Positions 7,836-16,347 are shown, counted from the first letter of the stretch. The stretch is 64,000 nucleotides of DNA from Paenibacillus_G elgii_A (GCA_042219835.1 JBHJMN010000009.1:1-64000); one strand, 5' to 3'. Translations and numbers: made by a program. The notes: generated by a model from the letters alone, not told the origin.

Positions 7836-8188
7836 TCAGAACAACGGCAGGGCGAAGTTCAAGACGAATAACGCGGCGATGATCGCGAACACCGGGGAAA
7901 TTTCCCGCCGTTTGCCCGCCGCGAGCTTCAGGATCGGAAAAGCGACAAAGCCGAGCCCCACGCCGTCCACGATGCTGGGGTGAGCGGAATTCCAGCCACA
8001 ATCAGAAAGGCAGGCAGTCATTCCGACAAATCGTCGAACGGAATATCCATCACGCCTTGAAGCATCAATCCGCCGATTAGAATCAGCCGCATAGCCGGAC
8101 CGAGCGGCACCGCGCAGGCGAAGAGCGCTCCGGCCGTTACAGCCGTTAAGCCGATCCGGCCACCGGCAGACGCTATCGACTACTTTTA
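7836..8188 (-). pseudogene. C-terminal remnant of an NCS2 purine permease (PbuG/PbuO/AzgA type)
   Basis: The last ~48 codons (7836-7980) read SIVDGVGLGFVAFPILKL ... FAIIAALFVLNF, the ending of NCS2/AzgA-type guanine-hypoxanthine permeases. Upstream, in another frame, 8180-8010 reads AGGRIGLTAVTAGALFACAV and then LMLQGVMDIPFDDLSE, a TGA, and LPAFLIVAGIPLTP, which are the preceding helices of the same family (AGGRTGLTA is a family mark). So the remnant has a frameshift and a stop, and about two thirds of the gene (the usual protein is ~430 residues) is gone; homology ends at about 8188 against the nucleotidyltransferase leader. Confidence 0.72.
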
Positions 8189-8208
8189 TTTTGCAGGAGG
8201 ACACGTCA

Positions 8209-9180
8209 TTGAATTATACTTCGTTTTTTGTCGATCTGGCTCAGCAATATGCGCAGCGGCAGCTGATCTCGCAGCAGGTTGGCGCTTTGGCAGGCGGTTC
8301 CGTGGGGCGCGGTGAAGCAGACCGGTTCAGTGACTTGGACTTAAATGTCTATACGTCGAATCAAGAACAGCCGCATTACAGTACGAATGTGCTTTTTCAG
8401 GAGCACGTCATTCAGCTTCATGTCCACCCGCTGCCGCAGACGGAGCAAATTATTGATTCCTCTTGGGATTTCCGCTTTCTGGAGGAGGCCCGCATCGTTT
8501 CGGACCCTTCAGGACTGCTGCAAGCTTTGATTGACGATGCTTCGGCATATTTTCAATCGCCGCAAGGCAGAGAACGGATGCTGTCGCAGGCCAAAGCCGC
8601 GATCGCCGAGCATCAAGCTTGGCTTCAGGAAAGTCTCGACGCCCAAGAACAGATGACGGCCAGCTTCGCCGCCGATGCCGTTTGGGGGGAAGCGGCTCAA
8701 GTCTACGCTTATTTTGTCCATGGCGTGATGTCGACCGGAGGATTGCTGCCGATCATGAGACGACTGGACCTGTACCCAGCCTACCGGAAGATTCGGTTCG
8801 GTGCAGACAGCATCGATTCCGATACACTGCTCGCGTCGCTTCAGGCTTACCGCGCTTACTTGCGCGAGCGGAGCGGCGATGCGGATGCCTTCGGGCTGCA
8901 ATCCGTTCAAGACGAGCTCACGGCTCGCAAGGCGGCACGGTACAAGGAAACACGCGACCCGGATAATCTCGCATGGCAGCTTTATGCCGAGGCCTTCTGG
9001 TGCTATCTTGCCCTGGATGATGGCCTATCGTTCGAACAGCATGTCCGGGGACTGCCGGAAGCGATGCAGGCGCACCTTGTCACACTAGGCTTCCGAACGT
9101 ATTCGGAGGAGCAGATACACACCTTAATGAAACAAGCGAAGCACTTGATCGGTCTTTGCGAAGAAAGCCAGAGGCGGTAG
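8209..9180 (+). CDS. Nucleotidyltransferase domain protein
   Basis: A 323-residue protein with an N-terminal polymerase-beta-like nucleotidyltransferase site: AGGSVGRGEADRFSDLDL at 28-45, giving the GS motif and the DxD metal pair (D42, D44). The long helical C-terminal half resembles aminoglycoside adenylyltransferase-type or kanamycin-nucleotidyltransferase-like proteins, but target residues for a known drug are not recognisable. Start chosen at TTG 8209 because GCAGGAGG (8194-8200) is eight bases upstream; the in-frame TTG at 8191 lies before the ribosome site. VanZ follows seven bases downstream, so they are likely co-transcribed. Confidence 0.78.
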   Translation: MNYTSFFVDLAQQYAQRQLISQQVGALAGGSVGRGEADRFSDLDLNVYTSNQEQPHYSTNVLFQEHVIQLHVHPLPQTEQIIDSSWDFRFLEEARIVSDPSGLLQALIDDASAYFQSPQGRERMLSQAKAAIAEHQAWLQESLDAQEQMTASFAADAVWGEAAQVYAYFVHGVMSTGGLLPIMRRLDLYPAYRKIRFGADSIDSDTLLASLQAYRAYLRERSGDADAFGLQSVQDELTARKAARYKETRDPDNLAWQLYAEAFWCYLALDDGLSFEQHVRGLPEAMQAHLVTLGFRTYSEEQIHTLMKQAKHLIGLCEESQRR

Positions 9181-9187
9181 TGATACC

Positions 9188-9661
9188 ATGAGGAGAAAAA
9201 AGAAGGGAAAACGTAATCCATGGGCCGCCATCGCATTCATTTTGTATACGTCCTGCATGCTGTATATGATGTTTGTCGGATTCGGGCGGACGGTTCATGC
9301 GGACGAGCTTCGGTACAACCTGCATCCTTTTCGCACAATCAGCCATTATTTTATTCATTTTGACTCCATCGCTTTATCCGTTGTGCTTATCAATCTGGGT
9401 GGCAACATCGGGATGTTCATCCTCTTCGGAATTTTGCTGCCGCTCCTATACCGGAGATGCCGGACGTTTCTCGGTTTTTCGCTCGGCTTCATCATTCCGC
9501 TGATCGTCACCGAGCTTCTGCAGACGGTATTGCGCGTCGGTACCGGCGATATCGACGACGTCATTCTTAACTACGTGGGCGCCTCTCTCGGGTACATGCT
9601 GTACAGGGTTGCGTTCGGCAAGAAGCGTCACAAAGGATCGTCCGGTATTTCTATGGGATGA
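9188..9661 (+). CDS. VanZ family membrane protein
   Basis: A 157-residue protein with about four membrane helices (roughly 14-33, 58-85, 92-112, 118-135) and the VanZ core: LGGNIGMFILFGILLPLL and VTELLQ...GDIDDVILNYVGASLGYML. VanZ proteins are linked to low-level teicoplanin resistance and related envelope traits; the mechanism is unsettled. Its TGA stop (9659-9661) is followed, in the same frame and without a gap, by the remainder of an Rpn-type nuclease gene, so the C-terminal tail (about the last 10 residues) may have been changed by that junction. Confidence 0.85.
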   Translation: MRRKKKGKRNPWAAIAFILYTSCMLYMMFVGFGRTVHADELRYNLHPFRTISHYFIHFDSIALSVVLINLGGNIGMFILFGILLPLLYRRCRTFLGFSLGFIIPLIVTELLQTVLRVGTGDIDDVILNYVGASLGYMLYRVAFGKKRHKGSSGISMG

Positions 9662-10387
9662 GAATACCCGTATATTGATAAAAACGCGCTGCACGACAAG
9701 CAATCAATTCTCGATCTTCATGCCCGCACAGCGGACGGAAAGCAAGTGAACATCGAAATTCAACTGTTCAACCGGTATGATATAGAGAAACGGACGTTGT
9801 ATTACTGGAGCAAAATGTATTCCAGCCAGCTTGAAGAAGGACAAAAATATAAAGATTTAAAAAAGACGATCACCATCAATATCTTAAATTTCAACTTTAT
9901 CCCGAATGATCGTTACTATAATCTTTTTCATTTGCGGGAACACCATAGCGGATTGAGGCTTACCGATGATATCGAGATTCATTTCTTGGAACTGCCCAAG
10001 CTGCAATCGCAGAGGGCTAGCTTATCGGATAAGCTGGTAAAATGGCTGTTGTTCCTGAAAGGCGTGGATAAACAAGAACTATGGGAGGTCATCGCCATGA
10101 ACGAACCGACATTGCAAAAAGCGATGGATACGCTGGAGTTTCTGAGCCAGAACGAAGAAGCCCGGCGATTGTATGAAATGCGGCAAAAAGCGCTGCACGA
10201 CGAAGCGTCCATGATCGATGGAGCCAAGGAAGAAGGTAAGCGCGAAGGAAAGCTGGAAGGAAAACGGGAAAAAGAAATTGAAGTCGTCAAAAATTTGCTG
10301 GAGATGGGCATGGATGTGGCCAAAATCGCCAAAGCGACAGGATTACCCGAAAGCGAAGTCAAAAAACTAAAAGAGCAGCTTCACTAA
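9662..10387 (+). pseudogene. 5'-truncated Rpn family nuclease (PD-(D/E)XK transposase-like)
   Basis: Open codons run from 9662 to the stop at 10387 and match the second copy at 54240-55098 from about residue 50 onward (YPYIDKNALHDKQSILDLHA aligns with its NPYTEKDAPYDKQSIFDIWA). The first ~50 residues, including the FVFKRIFGSEENK motif, are missing. Catalytic residues D (in LDLHA) and ExQ (NIEIQ) remain in the reading, but the only start available, GTG 9746, lies after the aspartate. The tail KEEGKREGKLEGKREKEIE followed by MGMDVAKIAKATGLPESEV is the family's coiled, repeat-like end. The frame is shared with vanZ upstream, separated by one TGA. Confidence 0.75.
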
Positions 10388-10420
10388 TTGCCCTTTGCTA
10401 AATTTCATTGCCGTCAGGAA

Positions 10421-10446
10421 AACACGTTCAAAAGAACGTGTTTTTT
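10421..10446 (+). terminator. Rho-independent terminator
   Basis: AACACGTTC (10421-10429) pairs with GAACGTGTT (10434-10442) around a four-base loop and runs into six T (10441-10446), 33 bases after the Rpn remnant's stop. Confidence 0.85.
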
Positions 10447-10584
10447 CTTAAACATCCGCTGCCTTGCAAGCCTGCTTAATCTTCTCCCTTCGCTTCTTCT
10501 TCCCTCTCGGCCGAAACGGATAGCACATCACATCGTACTCTTGCCTTAGGCTTTTTCCCGTCTTGGGACAAGCAAATCAAATTC

Positions 10585-10638
10585 TTCATAATTTCTTAAC
10601 GTAATCATTCATTCCACTTTACACAGCTCCCCTATAAT
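10585..10638 (+). promoter_or_regulatory. Probable PhoP box and -10 element before alkaline phosphatase
   Basis: Hexamers at 11-base spacing read TTCATA (10585), TTAACG (10596), ATTCAT (10607) and TTTACA (10618); three of the four fit the Bacillus PhoP repeat TT(A/T/C)A(C/T)A closely. The last ends nine bases before TATAAT (10633-10638). No good -35 is present, as expected for an activated promoter. The gene downstream is an alkaline phosphatase, a classic Pho regulon member. Confidence 0.55.
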
Positions 10639-10674
10639 CGAGTTGTCCAATTCAAGTGGAGGTGCTTATTTAAA

Positions 10675-12726
10675 ATGAAGAAAAAGGCTTTTAAAGTCTT
10701 AACCACCATCGCGATCACCGGCAGCCTGCTCGCTACCGGCACGGGGTTCGTCTCCGAGCCCGCACCGGCGGCTTATGCGGCGGAAACCGCGCAAGCTCCA
10801 TCCGTGTACATCGCACCGATCGACCGAGCGAAATTTTTAGCCGGAAGCCTCTTCGACTTCCGTGTGGAATTAAATCACCTGACGGCGATGCCGTCGTCCG
10901 TCAGCATTACGGTGAACGGCAAAGATGCCGAGCCATTTTTCGGCAAGCCTTTTGTCAAAACTAACACGGACAAAAGCCAGGAATTCACCATCCGGGACGT
11001 TAAAATCAATGAGCCCGGCACCTATGAAGTCGCCGTCAAAGCCGACAACGGTCTGGCGAAAACCGTGAAATACGAAGTCGTGCACGCCGACCAAGGCGGC
11101 AAAAAAGCGAAAAACGTCATCCTGTTCGTCGGGGATGGCATGGCTTTCCCGGATATCACGATGTCCCGCATCATGTCCAGAGGCATCACCGAGGGCAAAT
11201 ACAACAGTTTGCTCGAAATGGATAATTTCGATCAGCGTGCGGTCGTGACGACCTCCGGGATGGATGCGCTGGTAACAGACTCCGCCAACAGCGCCAGCGC
11301 GTACAATACCGGCCATAAGTCCGCCGTGAACGGCCTGGGCATTTACCCGGACAATACGGAAAGCTCGCTGGACGATCCGAAGGTCGAGACGCTTGCGGAA
11401 ATGCTCAAGCGGACCCGCGGCATGTCGGTCGGCGTCGTCACGACATCGGAAATCGAAGATGCCACCCCGGCAGCCGTCGTCTCCCATACGCGCAGACGCT
11501 CGGACAAACCGGAAATCGCCGAAATGCTGTACAAGCTGCAGCCGGAAGTGATTCTGGGCGGCGGATCGGCTTATTTCCTTCCGAAATCGACGCCGGGCTC
11601 CAAACGGAAGGACGAGAAAAACCTGTTCGACATGTTCCAGCAAAAAGGCTACACGATCGCGGAGAGCGCCGCCCAGCTGAAAGCGGCGAATGCGCCGGAC
11701 AAGCTGCTCGGCCTGTTCCACACGGCGGACATGAGCGTATACTACGACCGCTCGACGAACAACAAAGCGGAGCTGAAGTCGTTCACGGACCAGCCGAACC
11801 TGTGGGACATGACGCAAAAAGCGCTCGATACGCTCAGCAAAAACGATAAAGGCTTCTTCCTGATGGTCGAAGGCGCAAGCATCGACAAGCAGCTTCACCC
11901 GCTGGATTGGGAGCGCGCGGCTTACGATACGATCGAGATGGACAAAGCAATCGGCGTAGCCAAGCGGTTCGCCGAGCAGAACGGCGAGACGATGATCGTC
12001 GTCACGGCCGACCATTCGCACTCCGTCAGCGTAGCGGGAACATACTGGGAAGGCGACGGCAAGTCGGGCCGCGAAGCATTCCGCACGTACGAGGATTCTA
12101 AATTCCCAACGTATGTCGACAGCAACGGCGATGGGTTCCCAGACACGCCGGACGTTGACCGCAAGCTGGCTGTCGTGTTCGGCTCTCACCCAGACTACTA
12201 TGAGGATTACAAATTCGATGCGGTGCCGACTTCCCCGACGGTGAAAAACAAAGACGGCCAATATGTAGCCAACCCGGCCAAGCTGGCGAATCCGGACGAT
12301 CCGAACCGCGACCGTTTCCTGCGGCCGGGCACCATTAGTTCGGCGGATAGCCAAGGCGTGCATACGGCCGACGACGTGCCGCTGATGGCCTACGGCCCGG
12401 GGTCGCAATATTTCAAAGGCACGATGGATAACACCGATGTGTTCTTCGGCATGGCTAACGCGCTTGGCCTGAACGTATCCGATGCGAAATCGGACGGCAA
12501 AAATTGGATTCCGCTGGCCAACTTCGTCAATATGATGGGCGGTACGGTGAAATACAATGCGTCGGCAAGAGAAATTACGATCCAAATCAACGACGGCACG
12601 ATTGTTTTGAATCTGAATAGCGGCAAAGCGACCAAAAACAGCAAAGACGTCGCGTTGGAGCATAAATTCGAGAACGGCACGACGTTCGTGTCTAGCAGCT
12701 CCATCTTGGAAGTGCTCGCGAAGTAA
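10675..12726 (+). CDS. Secreted alkaline phosphatase with C-terminal copper-amine-oxidase-like domain
   Basis: A 683-residue exported enzyme releasing phosphate from monoesters. A Sec signal peptide ends near AYAA-ETA (36). Residues 42-138 form an Ig-like domain. The phosphatase domain follows (145-600): D154 (FVGDG), the nucleophile S203 in TDSANSASA, E399, D404, H408, D446-H447 (TADHSHS) and H563 (GVHTADD). A calcium-loop-like DSNGDGFPDTPDVD (482-495) is inserted. The last ~75 residues (VKYNASAREITIQINDG and after) are the copper-amine-oxidase N-terminal-like domain common in Paenibacillus wall proteins, probably for attachment. ATG 10675 follows GTGGAGGTG. Regulation by PhoP is suggested by the upstream box. 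Confidence 0.9.
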   Translation: MKKKAFKVLTTIAITGSLLATGTGFVSEPAPAAYAAETAQAPSVYIAPIDRAKFLAGSLFDFRVELNHLTAMPSSVSITVNGKDAEPFFGKPFVKTNTDKSQEFTIRDVKINEPGTYEVAVKADNGLAKTVKYEVVHADQGGKKAKNVILFVGDGMAFPDITMSRIMSRGITEGKYNSLLEMDNFDQRAVVTTSGMDALVTDSANSASAYNTGHKSAVNGLGIYPDNTESSLDDPKVETLAEMLKRTRGMSVGVVTTSEIEDATPAAVVSHTRRRSDKPEIAEMLYKLQPEVILGGGSAYFLPKSTPGSKRKDEKNLFDMFQQKGYTIAESAAQLKAANAPDKLLGLFHTADMSVYYDRSTNNKAELKSFTDQPNLWDMTQKALDTLSKNDKGFFLMVEGASIDKQLHPLDWERAAYDTIEMDKAIGVAKRFAEQNGETMIVVTADHSHSVSVAGTYWEGDGKSGREAFRTYEDSKFPTYVDSNGDGFPDTPDVDRKLAVVFGSHPDYYEDYKFDAVPTSPTVKNKDGQYVANPAKLANPDDPNRDRFLRPGTISSADSQGVHTADDVPLMAYGPGSQYFKGTMDNTDVFFGMANALGLNVSDAKSDGKNWIPLANFVNMMGGTVKYNASAREITIQINDGTIVLNLNSGKATKNSKDVALEHKFENGTTFVSSSSILEVLAK

Positions 12727-12785
12727 GCAAAGCTCGCGAGATAAAACGATACACAGAAATTACGGAGTGAATGGAGGCGTTACCC

Positions 12786-13523
12786 ATGCGGCTTGAACCA
12801 AGAGGCATGACCGCCTTAACCGTCGGCCTGATCGCCGTTACGCTCCTCGTTCCCGGCTGCAATCAACCGGTTCCCCTGTCTTCCGGGGGGCCGGTTGATT
12901 CTTCCGTCTCGGCGGCCGCCCCCGAGGCAGCGGACAATATCCCCGCGGCCTCGGCCCCGGCGGGCGATGTAACTACGGGGAGCGCAGCGGCTCCCGGCGG
13001 CCCACAAGCAGCGGCCGACGCGGCCGTCAAAGGCGCTCCCGCGGCAGCCGGAACGAAGCCAGCGCAAGAGAAGCCGCCTGCGAACGAACAAGCGACGTCC
13101 AAGCAAGCTAAACCCGAGACGCAGAAAAATATTGTGAAGGAAGTTGGCAAAACACCTGTTTTGACGTTCGAGGACCTGTACGCTGAGATGACGGTGCGCG
13201 GTGTTAAACTATCGGATAAAGTGAATCAACTGGCTGGAAAAAAGGTGGAAATGACCGGGTTTATGGCTCCGCCGTTAACCGCCAAAGTCAATTTCTTCGT
13301 GCTAACCAAAGTCGCGCTCACCGTCTGCCCGTTCTGTTCGACGGATGCGGACTGGCCGACGGATATCGTGGTCGTCTTTATGCCCAAGGGCAAGGACGTT
13401 ACGCCGACGGAGCATCAGGTCAAGGTGACGGGCACGCTTAGCGTCGGCTCGCAAACGGATGAAGAGACCGGCTTCGTCAGCCTGATCCGCATTAACGCGA
13501 ACAGCGTGGAGGTGCTGAAGTAA
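12786..13523 (+). CDS. Lipoprotein with C-terminal DUF3299-like domain, ABC operon partner
   Basis: A 245-residue lipoprotein: lipobox LVPGC with C25, an Ala/Pro/Lys-rich linker (about 28-120), and a folded domain (125-245) with GKKVEMTGFMAPP and a CPFC pair (C181, C184) in ALTVCPFCSTDADWP. The domain resembles DUF3299/YcgQ-type families. Start chosen at ATG 12786, eight bases after GGAGG; ATG 12771 is less well placed. Its stop overlaps the ABC ATPase start by one base, and the permease follows, so this is probably the extracytoplasmic partner of that transporter. The CxxC pair could bind metal or be redox active. Confidence 0.7.
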   Translation: MRLEPRGMTALTVGLIAVTLLVPGCNQPVPLSSGGPVDSSVSAAAPEAADNIPAASAPAGDVTTGSAAAPGGPQAAADAAVKGAPAAAGTKPAQEKPPANEQATSKQAKPETQKNIVKEVGKTPVLTFEDLYAEMTVRGVKLSDKVNQLAGKKVEMTGFMAPPLTAKVNFFVLTKVALTVCPFCSTDADWPTDIVVVFMPKGKDVTPTEHQVKVTGTLSVGSQTDEETGFVSLIRINANSVEVLK

Positions 13524-14209
13524 TGCTGCACGCCGAGAACTTGACCAAGTCGTACCCCCTTCCGGGCAAGCGGCAGGTGGATGTGCTGAACATCTCCCAC
13601 TTTGCCATGAACACTGGCGAACGGGTGGCCTTGGTCGGACCGAGCGGCTCGGGCAAAAGCACCCTGCTTCAGCTCATCGCCGGCATCCTGCGGCCTACAA
13701 GCGGCTCCATCCGCCTGCTGGACCGGCAGCTCGAACGGCTGAGCGAGGCGGAGCTGGACCGGTTCCGCGCGCAGCATATCGGCTACGTGTTCCAGAACTT
13801 CAACCTGCTGCCGGGCTTTACCGCGCTGGAGAACGTGCTGGCGGCCATGCAGTTCGGTAAAACCATCCCGCCAAAGGCGCAAAAACAGCGCGCCGGTGAG
13901 CTGCTGGCGCAGGTTGGCCTTGAGCACCGGCTTCACCACAAGCCGGGCCAGCTCAGCGGCGGCGAGCAGCAGCGCGTCTCCATCGCGCGGGCGCTGGCGA
14001 ACCGCCCGGCCCTTGTGCTGGCGGACGAGCCCACGGCCAGCCTGGACCATGCCAATGCGGAGCAGGTGTTTTCGCTGCTGGCCGAAGCTTGCGAGCAGAA
14101 CGGAACGGCCCTGCTGCTGTGTACTCACGACCCGGAGCTGGCCGGCAGACTGGACCGCGTCGTGAGCCTCCGGGAGCTTTCCATTGACGATACCAGAGAG
14201 GTCGGGTAA
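13523..14209 (+). CDS. ABC transporter ATP-binding protein, LolD/MacB type
   Basis: A 228-residue ATPase: Walker A GPSGSGKST (39-47), Q-loop VFQNFNLLPGFTALENV (89-105), signature LSGGEQQR (144-151), Walker B LVLADEPTASLD (164-175) and H-loop CTHD. The sequence is of the LolD/MacB/FtsE class, which drives mechanotransmission or lipoprotein- and peptide-handling permeases rather than classic channels. Translationally coupled to the lipoprotein before it and three bases from the FtsX-type permease after it, forming a three-gene operon. Substrate is not shown by the ATPase. Confidence 0.92.
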   Translation: MLHAENLTKSYPLPGKRQVDVLNISHFAMNTGERVALVGPSGSGKSTLLQLIAGILRPTSGSIRLLDRQLERLSEAELDRFRAQHIGYVFQNFNLLPGFTALENVLAAMQFGKTIPPKAQKQRAGELLAQVGLEHRLHHKPGQLSGGEQQRVSIARALANRPALVLADEPTASLDHANAEQVFSLLAEACEQNGTALLLCTHDPELAGRLDRVVSLRELSIDDTREVG

Positions 14210-14212
14210 TTC

Positions 14213-15427
14213 ATGTCTTTGCTGCACATAGCTTGGCGCAACCTCATGAACCGGCGGGTCCAAACGTTCATCACCGTCATCGTCGTAAGCATCGGCGTCG
14301 CGATGACGCTCAGCATCATGATGCTCTCTGCGGGCATCAAGCAAGGCATCGTCAAAGCGAGCGAGCCGTTCGGCATGATCGTCGGCTCCAAGGGCAGTGC
14401 CAATCAGCTCGTGTTCAACACGATCTTTTTGATGGACAACCCTTTGGCGAATATTTCGCTGGACTATTACCACATGCTCGAAAACGATCCCCGGGTCACA
14501 CAGGCGATTCCGTTTGCGCTCGGCGACAACTATAAAGGGTTCAGGCTCGTCGGCACGACCCCTTCCTTCTTCGCGCTGAAAGGGAAGCCCAGCGATCCGC
14601 CTTATTTTCAGCTCGCGACCGGGCGGCTGTTCGACAAACCGTTCGACGCGGTGCTTGGCGCCAAGGTCGCCAAAGAAACCGGGCTGAAGGTCGGGGACCG
14701 GCTCATTTCGGGCCACGGCATGGCCAAATCTTTGCAGCACGACGAAGGCCACAAGAACCATCCTTACACGGTCGTCGGCATCCTGCATAGCGTATCGGCC
14801 CCCTCGGATCAAGGCATCTACGTTAGCATGGACAGTTACTGGATCAGCCATGAGCAAGTGGAAGAGCAGAAGCACGATGAAGAGGAGCATGGCGTGACCG
14901 CCGCCTTGGTGAAGCCGCGAAGCTACGCGGATCTGATGAAGATGTATCAGGAGATCAATCAGGGCAAAGAGGCGCAGGCAGTGTTCCCCGGACAAGTCAT
15001 CGCCAAAATCTTCGATATGATGGGCAGCGGCGAACAAATTTTGAACTATATCAGCTATGTCGTTCTGGGCATGGCCGGGCTGACCGTCGTTCTGGCCCTG
15101 TACGGCTCCACCGTGGAACGAAGACGGACTGTCGCCATCCTGCGCGCCATCGGCGCAAGCCGCAGCGCTGTCGTCACGATCGTGCTGATCGAATCCGTAC
15201 TGGTGGTCGTCTTCGGCTGCGTGCTCGGTACAGCGCTCGGTGGCGGACTCACTTGGCTGTTGTCGGACTATATCGGCTCGCAAATATCCGTGACCGTCTC
15301 GGTCGCGTACAGCTGGGACGTAGCTGCCGTTATCGGCGGCGTTGCGCTGCTGGGCATGTTCGCGGGCATTCTCCCCGCCGTCAGCGCTTACCGGACGGAA
15401 ACGGCCCGTTATTTGCACACGACATAA
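14213..15427 (+). CDS. FtsX-like ABC permease with histidine-rich extracytoplasmic loops
   Basis: A 404-residue permease with one N-terminal helix (18-40), a large extracytoplasmic domain (45-270) and three C-terminal helices (about 278-300, 325-355, 370-392), the MacB/LolE layout. Two clusters of His and acidic residues stand out: SLQHDEGHKNHPYT (173-186) and HEQVEEQKHDEEEHG (213-227). Similar His-rich loops occur in proteobacterial permeases adjacent to DUF3299 lipoproteins and zinc-regulated genes. With the CPFC lipoprotein upstream, a metal-related role is a fair inference, but peptide or lipid substrates remain possible. Transcription ends at a shared hairpin before the resA-like gene. 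Confidence 0.85.
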   Translation: MSLLHIAWRNLMNRRVQTFITVIVVSIGVAMTLSIMMLSAGIKQGIVKASEPFGMIVGSKGSANQLVFNTIFLMDNPLANISLDYYHMLENDPRVTQAIPFALGDNYKGFRLVGTTPSFFALKGKPSDPPYFQLATGRLFDKPFDAVLGAKVAKETGLKVGDRLISGHGMAKSLQHDEGHKNHPYTVVGILHSVSAPSDQGIYVSMDSYWISHEQVEEQKHDEEEHGVTAALVKPRSYADLMKMYQEINQGKEAQAVFPGQVIAKIFDMMGSGEQILNYISYVVLGMAGLTVVLALYGSTVERRRTVAILRAIGASRSAVVTIVLIESVLVVVFGCVLGTALGGGLTWLLSDYIGSQISVTVSVAYSWDVAAVIGGVALLGMFAGILPAVSAYRTETARYLHTT

Positions 15428-15448
15428 TAGAGTTTGTAAAAGACGACC

Positions 15449-15490
15449 ATCGCCCTCGCTTCAGCTCGGAAAAGGCTGGAGGAGGGCGAT
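15449..15490. terminator. Shared hairpin between convergent genes
   Basis: ATCGCCCTC (15449-15457) pairs with GAGGGCGAT (15482-15490). It lies between the permease stop and the stop of the convergent thioredoxin gene, so it may end both transcripts; no strong T run is present on the plus strand. Confidence 0.5.
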
Positions 15491-15498
15491 TCGCCGTT

Positions 15499-16011
15499 TT
15501 AGCGCTGCAGCAGCGCCGTTATTTTTTTCTCAAAAGTGGCATAGTCGGCAGCGCCGGTAATTTTATCCGCGATCATCCCGCTGCGGTCCACCAGGTAAGT
15601 TGTCGGGATCGGCACAATACGGTACGCCTGGGCCGTCTCGGCCCGTTCGTCTAACAGCACCGGAAACGGCAGGCCATGCTCCGAGACGAACGCCCGGACG
15701 GATTCGAGCCGGTCCTTGGCCGTAATGTTAACCGCCACCAACTCAACTTGGTCCTGATACCGCTCATACAGCCGGACCAGCGCCTGAGCCTCCACTTTGC
15801 ACGGTTCACACCACGAGGCCCAGAAATTGACGATCAATGGCTTGCCGCGAAATTGCTCCAATGTGTACGTTTGTCCGTCCAGCGCCGTGAGCGCGAATGC
15901 GGGCGCTTGGGCCCCAATCTTCGTGGACGTCCCGATACGAGTCGGGAACTTGGAATACAGCGCCAAGGATACCAACGCGACCAGAAGCAGCAGCATCCCT
16001 TTTCTTTTCAT
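15499..16011 (-). CDS. ResA/TlpA-like membrane-anchored thioredoxin
   Basis: A 170-residue thiol-disulfide oxidoreductase facing outside the membrane. An N-terminal anchor (about 6-20) precedes a TlpA-like domain: FRGKPLIVNFWASWCEPCK with the active-site pair C68 and C71, and the cis-proline stretch RIVPIPTTYLVD. ResA-type proteins keep cytochrome c haem-site cysteines reduced; TlpA-like ones have other clients. Start chosen at ATG 16011 (KRKGMLLLL follows); an open frame to 16092 lacks a signal. Convergent to the lipoprotein-ABC operon, whose CPFC lipoprotein could be a client, though this is only proximity. Confidence 0.85.
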   Translation of the reverse strand: MKRKGMLLLLVALVSLALYSKFPTRIGTSTKIGAQAPAFALTALDGQTYTLEQFRGKPLIVNFWASWCEPCKVEAQALVRLYERYQDQVELVAVNITAKDRLESVRAFVSEHGLPFPVLLDERAETAQAYRIVPIPTTYLVDRSGMIADKITGAADYATFEKKITALLQR

Positions 16012-16347
16012 CGTTTCTTCGTCACCGTCCGTCCTTGTCCAGCTTGTCCTCTTTATTGTATCGGATGATTGTTTTCCGAATGTCAACATCAATGTTTGTA
16101 AAAGAACGATCTCAAATGGTAAAATCAGGTGTGGTGCCTCACGACCGGGAACATATGGATGGACGCGCCGAAGTTACGTTCATGGAGGAAGGGAAGCGCC
16201 AATCGTATGACCTTCGACCTCGACGGCGTGCATCAGGCCTGCATTCTCTCTCCCCAGACGAAGCATACGGAGGCTTGGAACAAGATCAACTGCCACTATT
16301 AAGCCGTTTTTGAGCTAAAAAAATCATCTTCAGGAGTGGAAAAGCAA
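16012..16347. other. Gene-poor stretch before a small secreted protein
   Basis: About 335 bases. On the plus strand 16152-16200 reads MDGRAEVTFMEEGKRQSYD and then, one frame over (16206-16292), MTFDLDGVHQACILSP and on to a TAA. The mixture looks like a small decayed gene, but no family is recognised. The region presumably also holds the divergent promoters of the thioredoxin and the secreted protein; I see no convincing -35/-10 pair. Confidence 0.25.

Noticed and set aside
10870..12663. A 597-residue frame antisense to alkaline phosphatase
   Set aside because: Same shadow pattern; the sense strand has a complete, catalytically intact enzyme.
13415..15418. A 667-residue open frame antisense to the ABC operon
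   Set aside because: It lies opposite well-recognised ATPase and permease genes, is rich in His/Arg/Asp from GC-rich codon complement, and has no family match or proper ribosome site; a compositional shadow.
16093..16335. A small intact gene in the gap before the secreted protein
   Set aside because: The readable pieces change frame, no ribosome binding site precedes them, and no family is recognisable.
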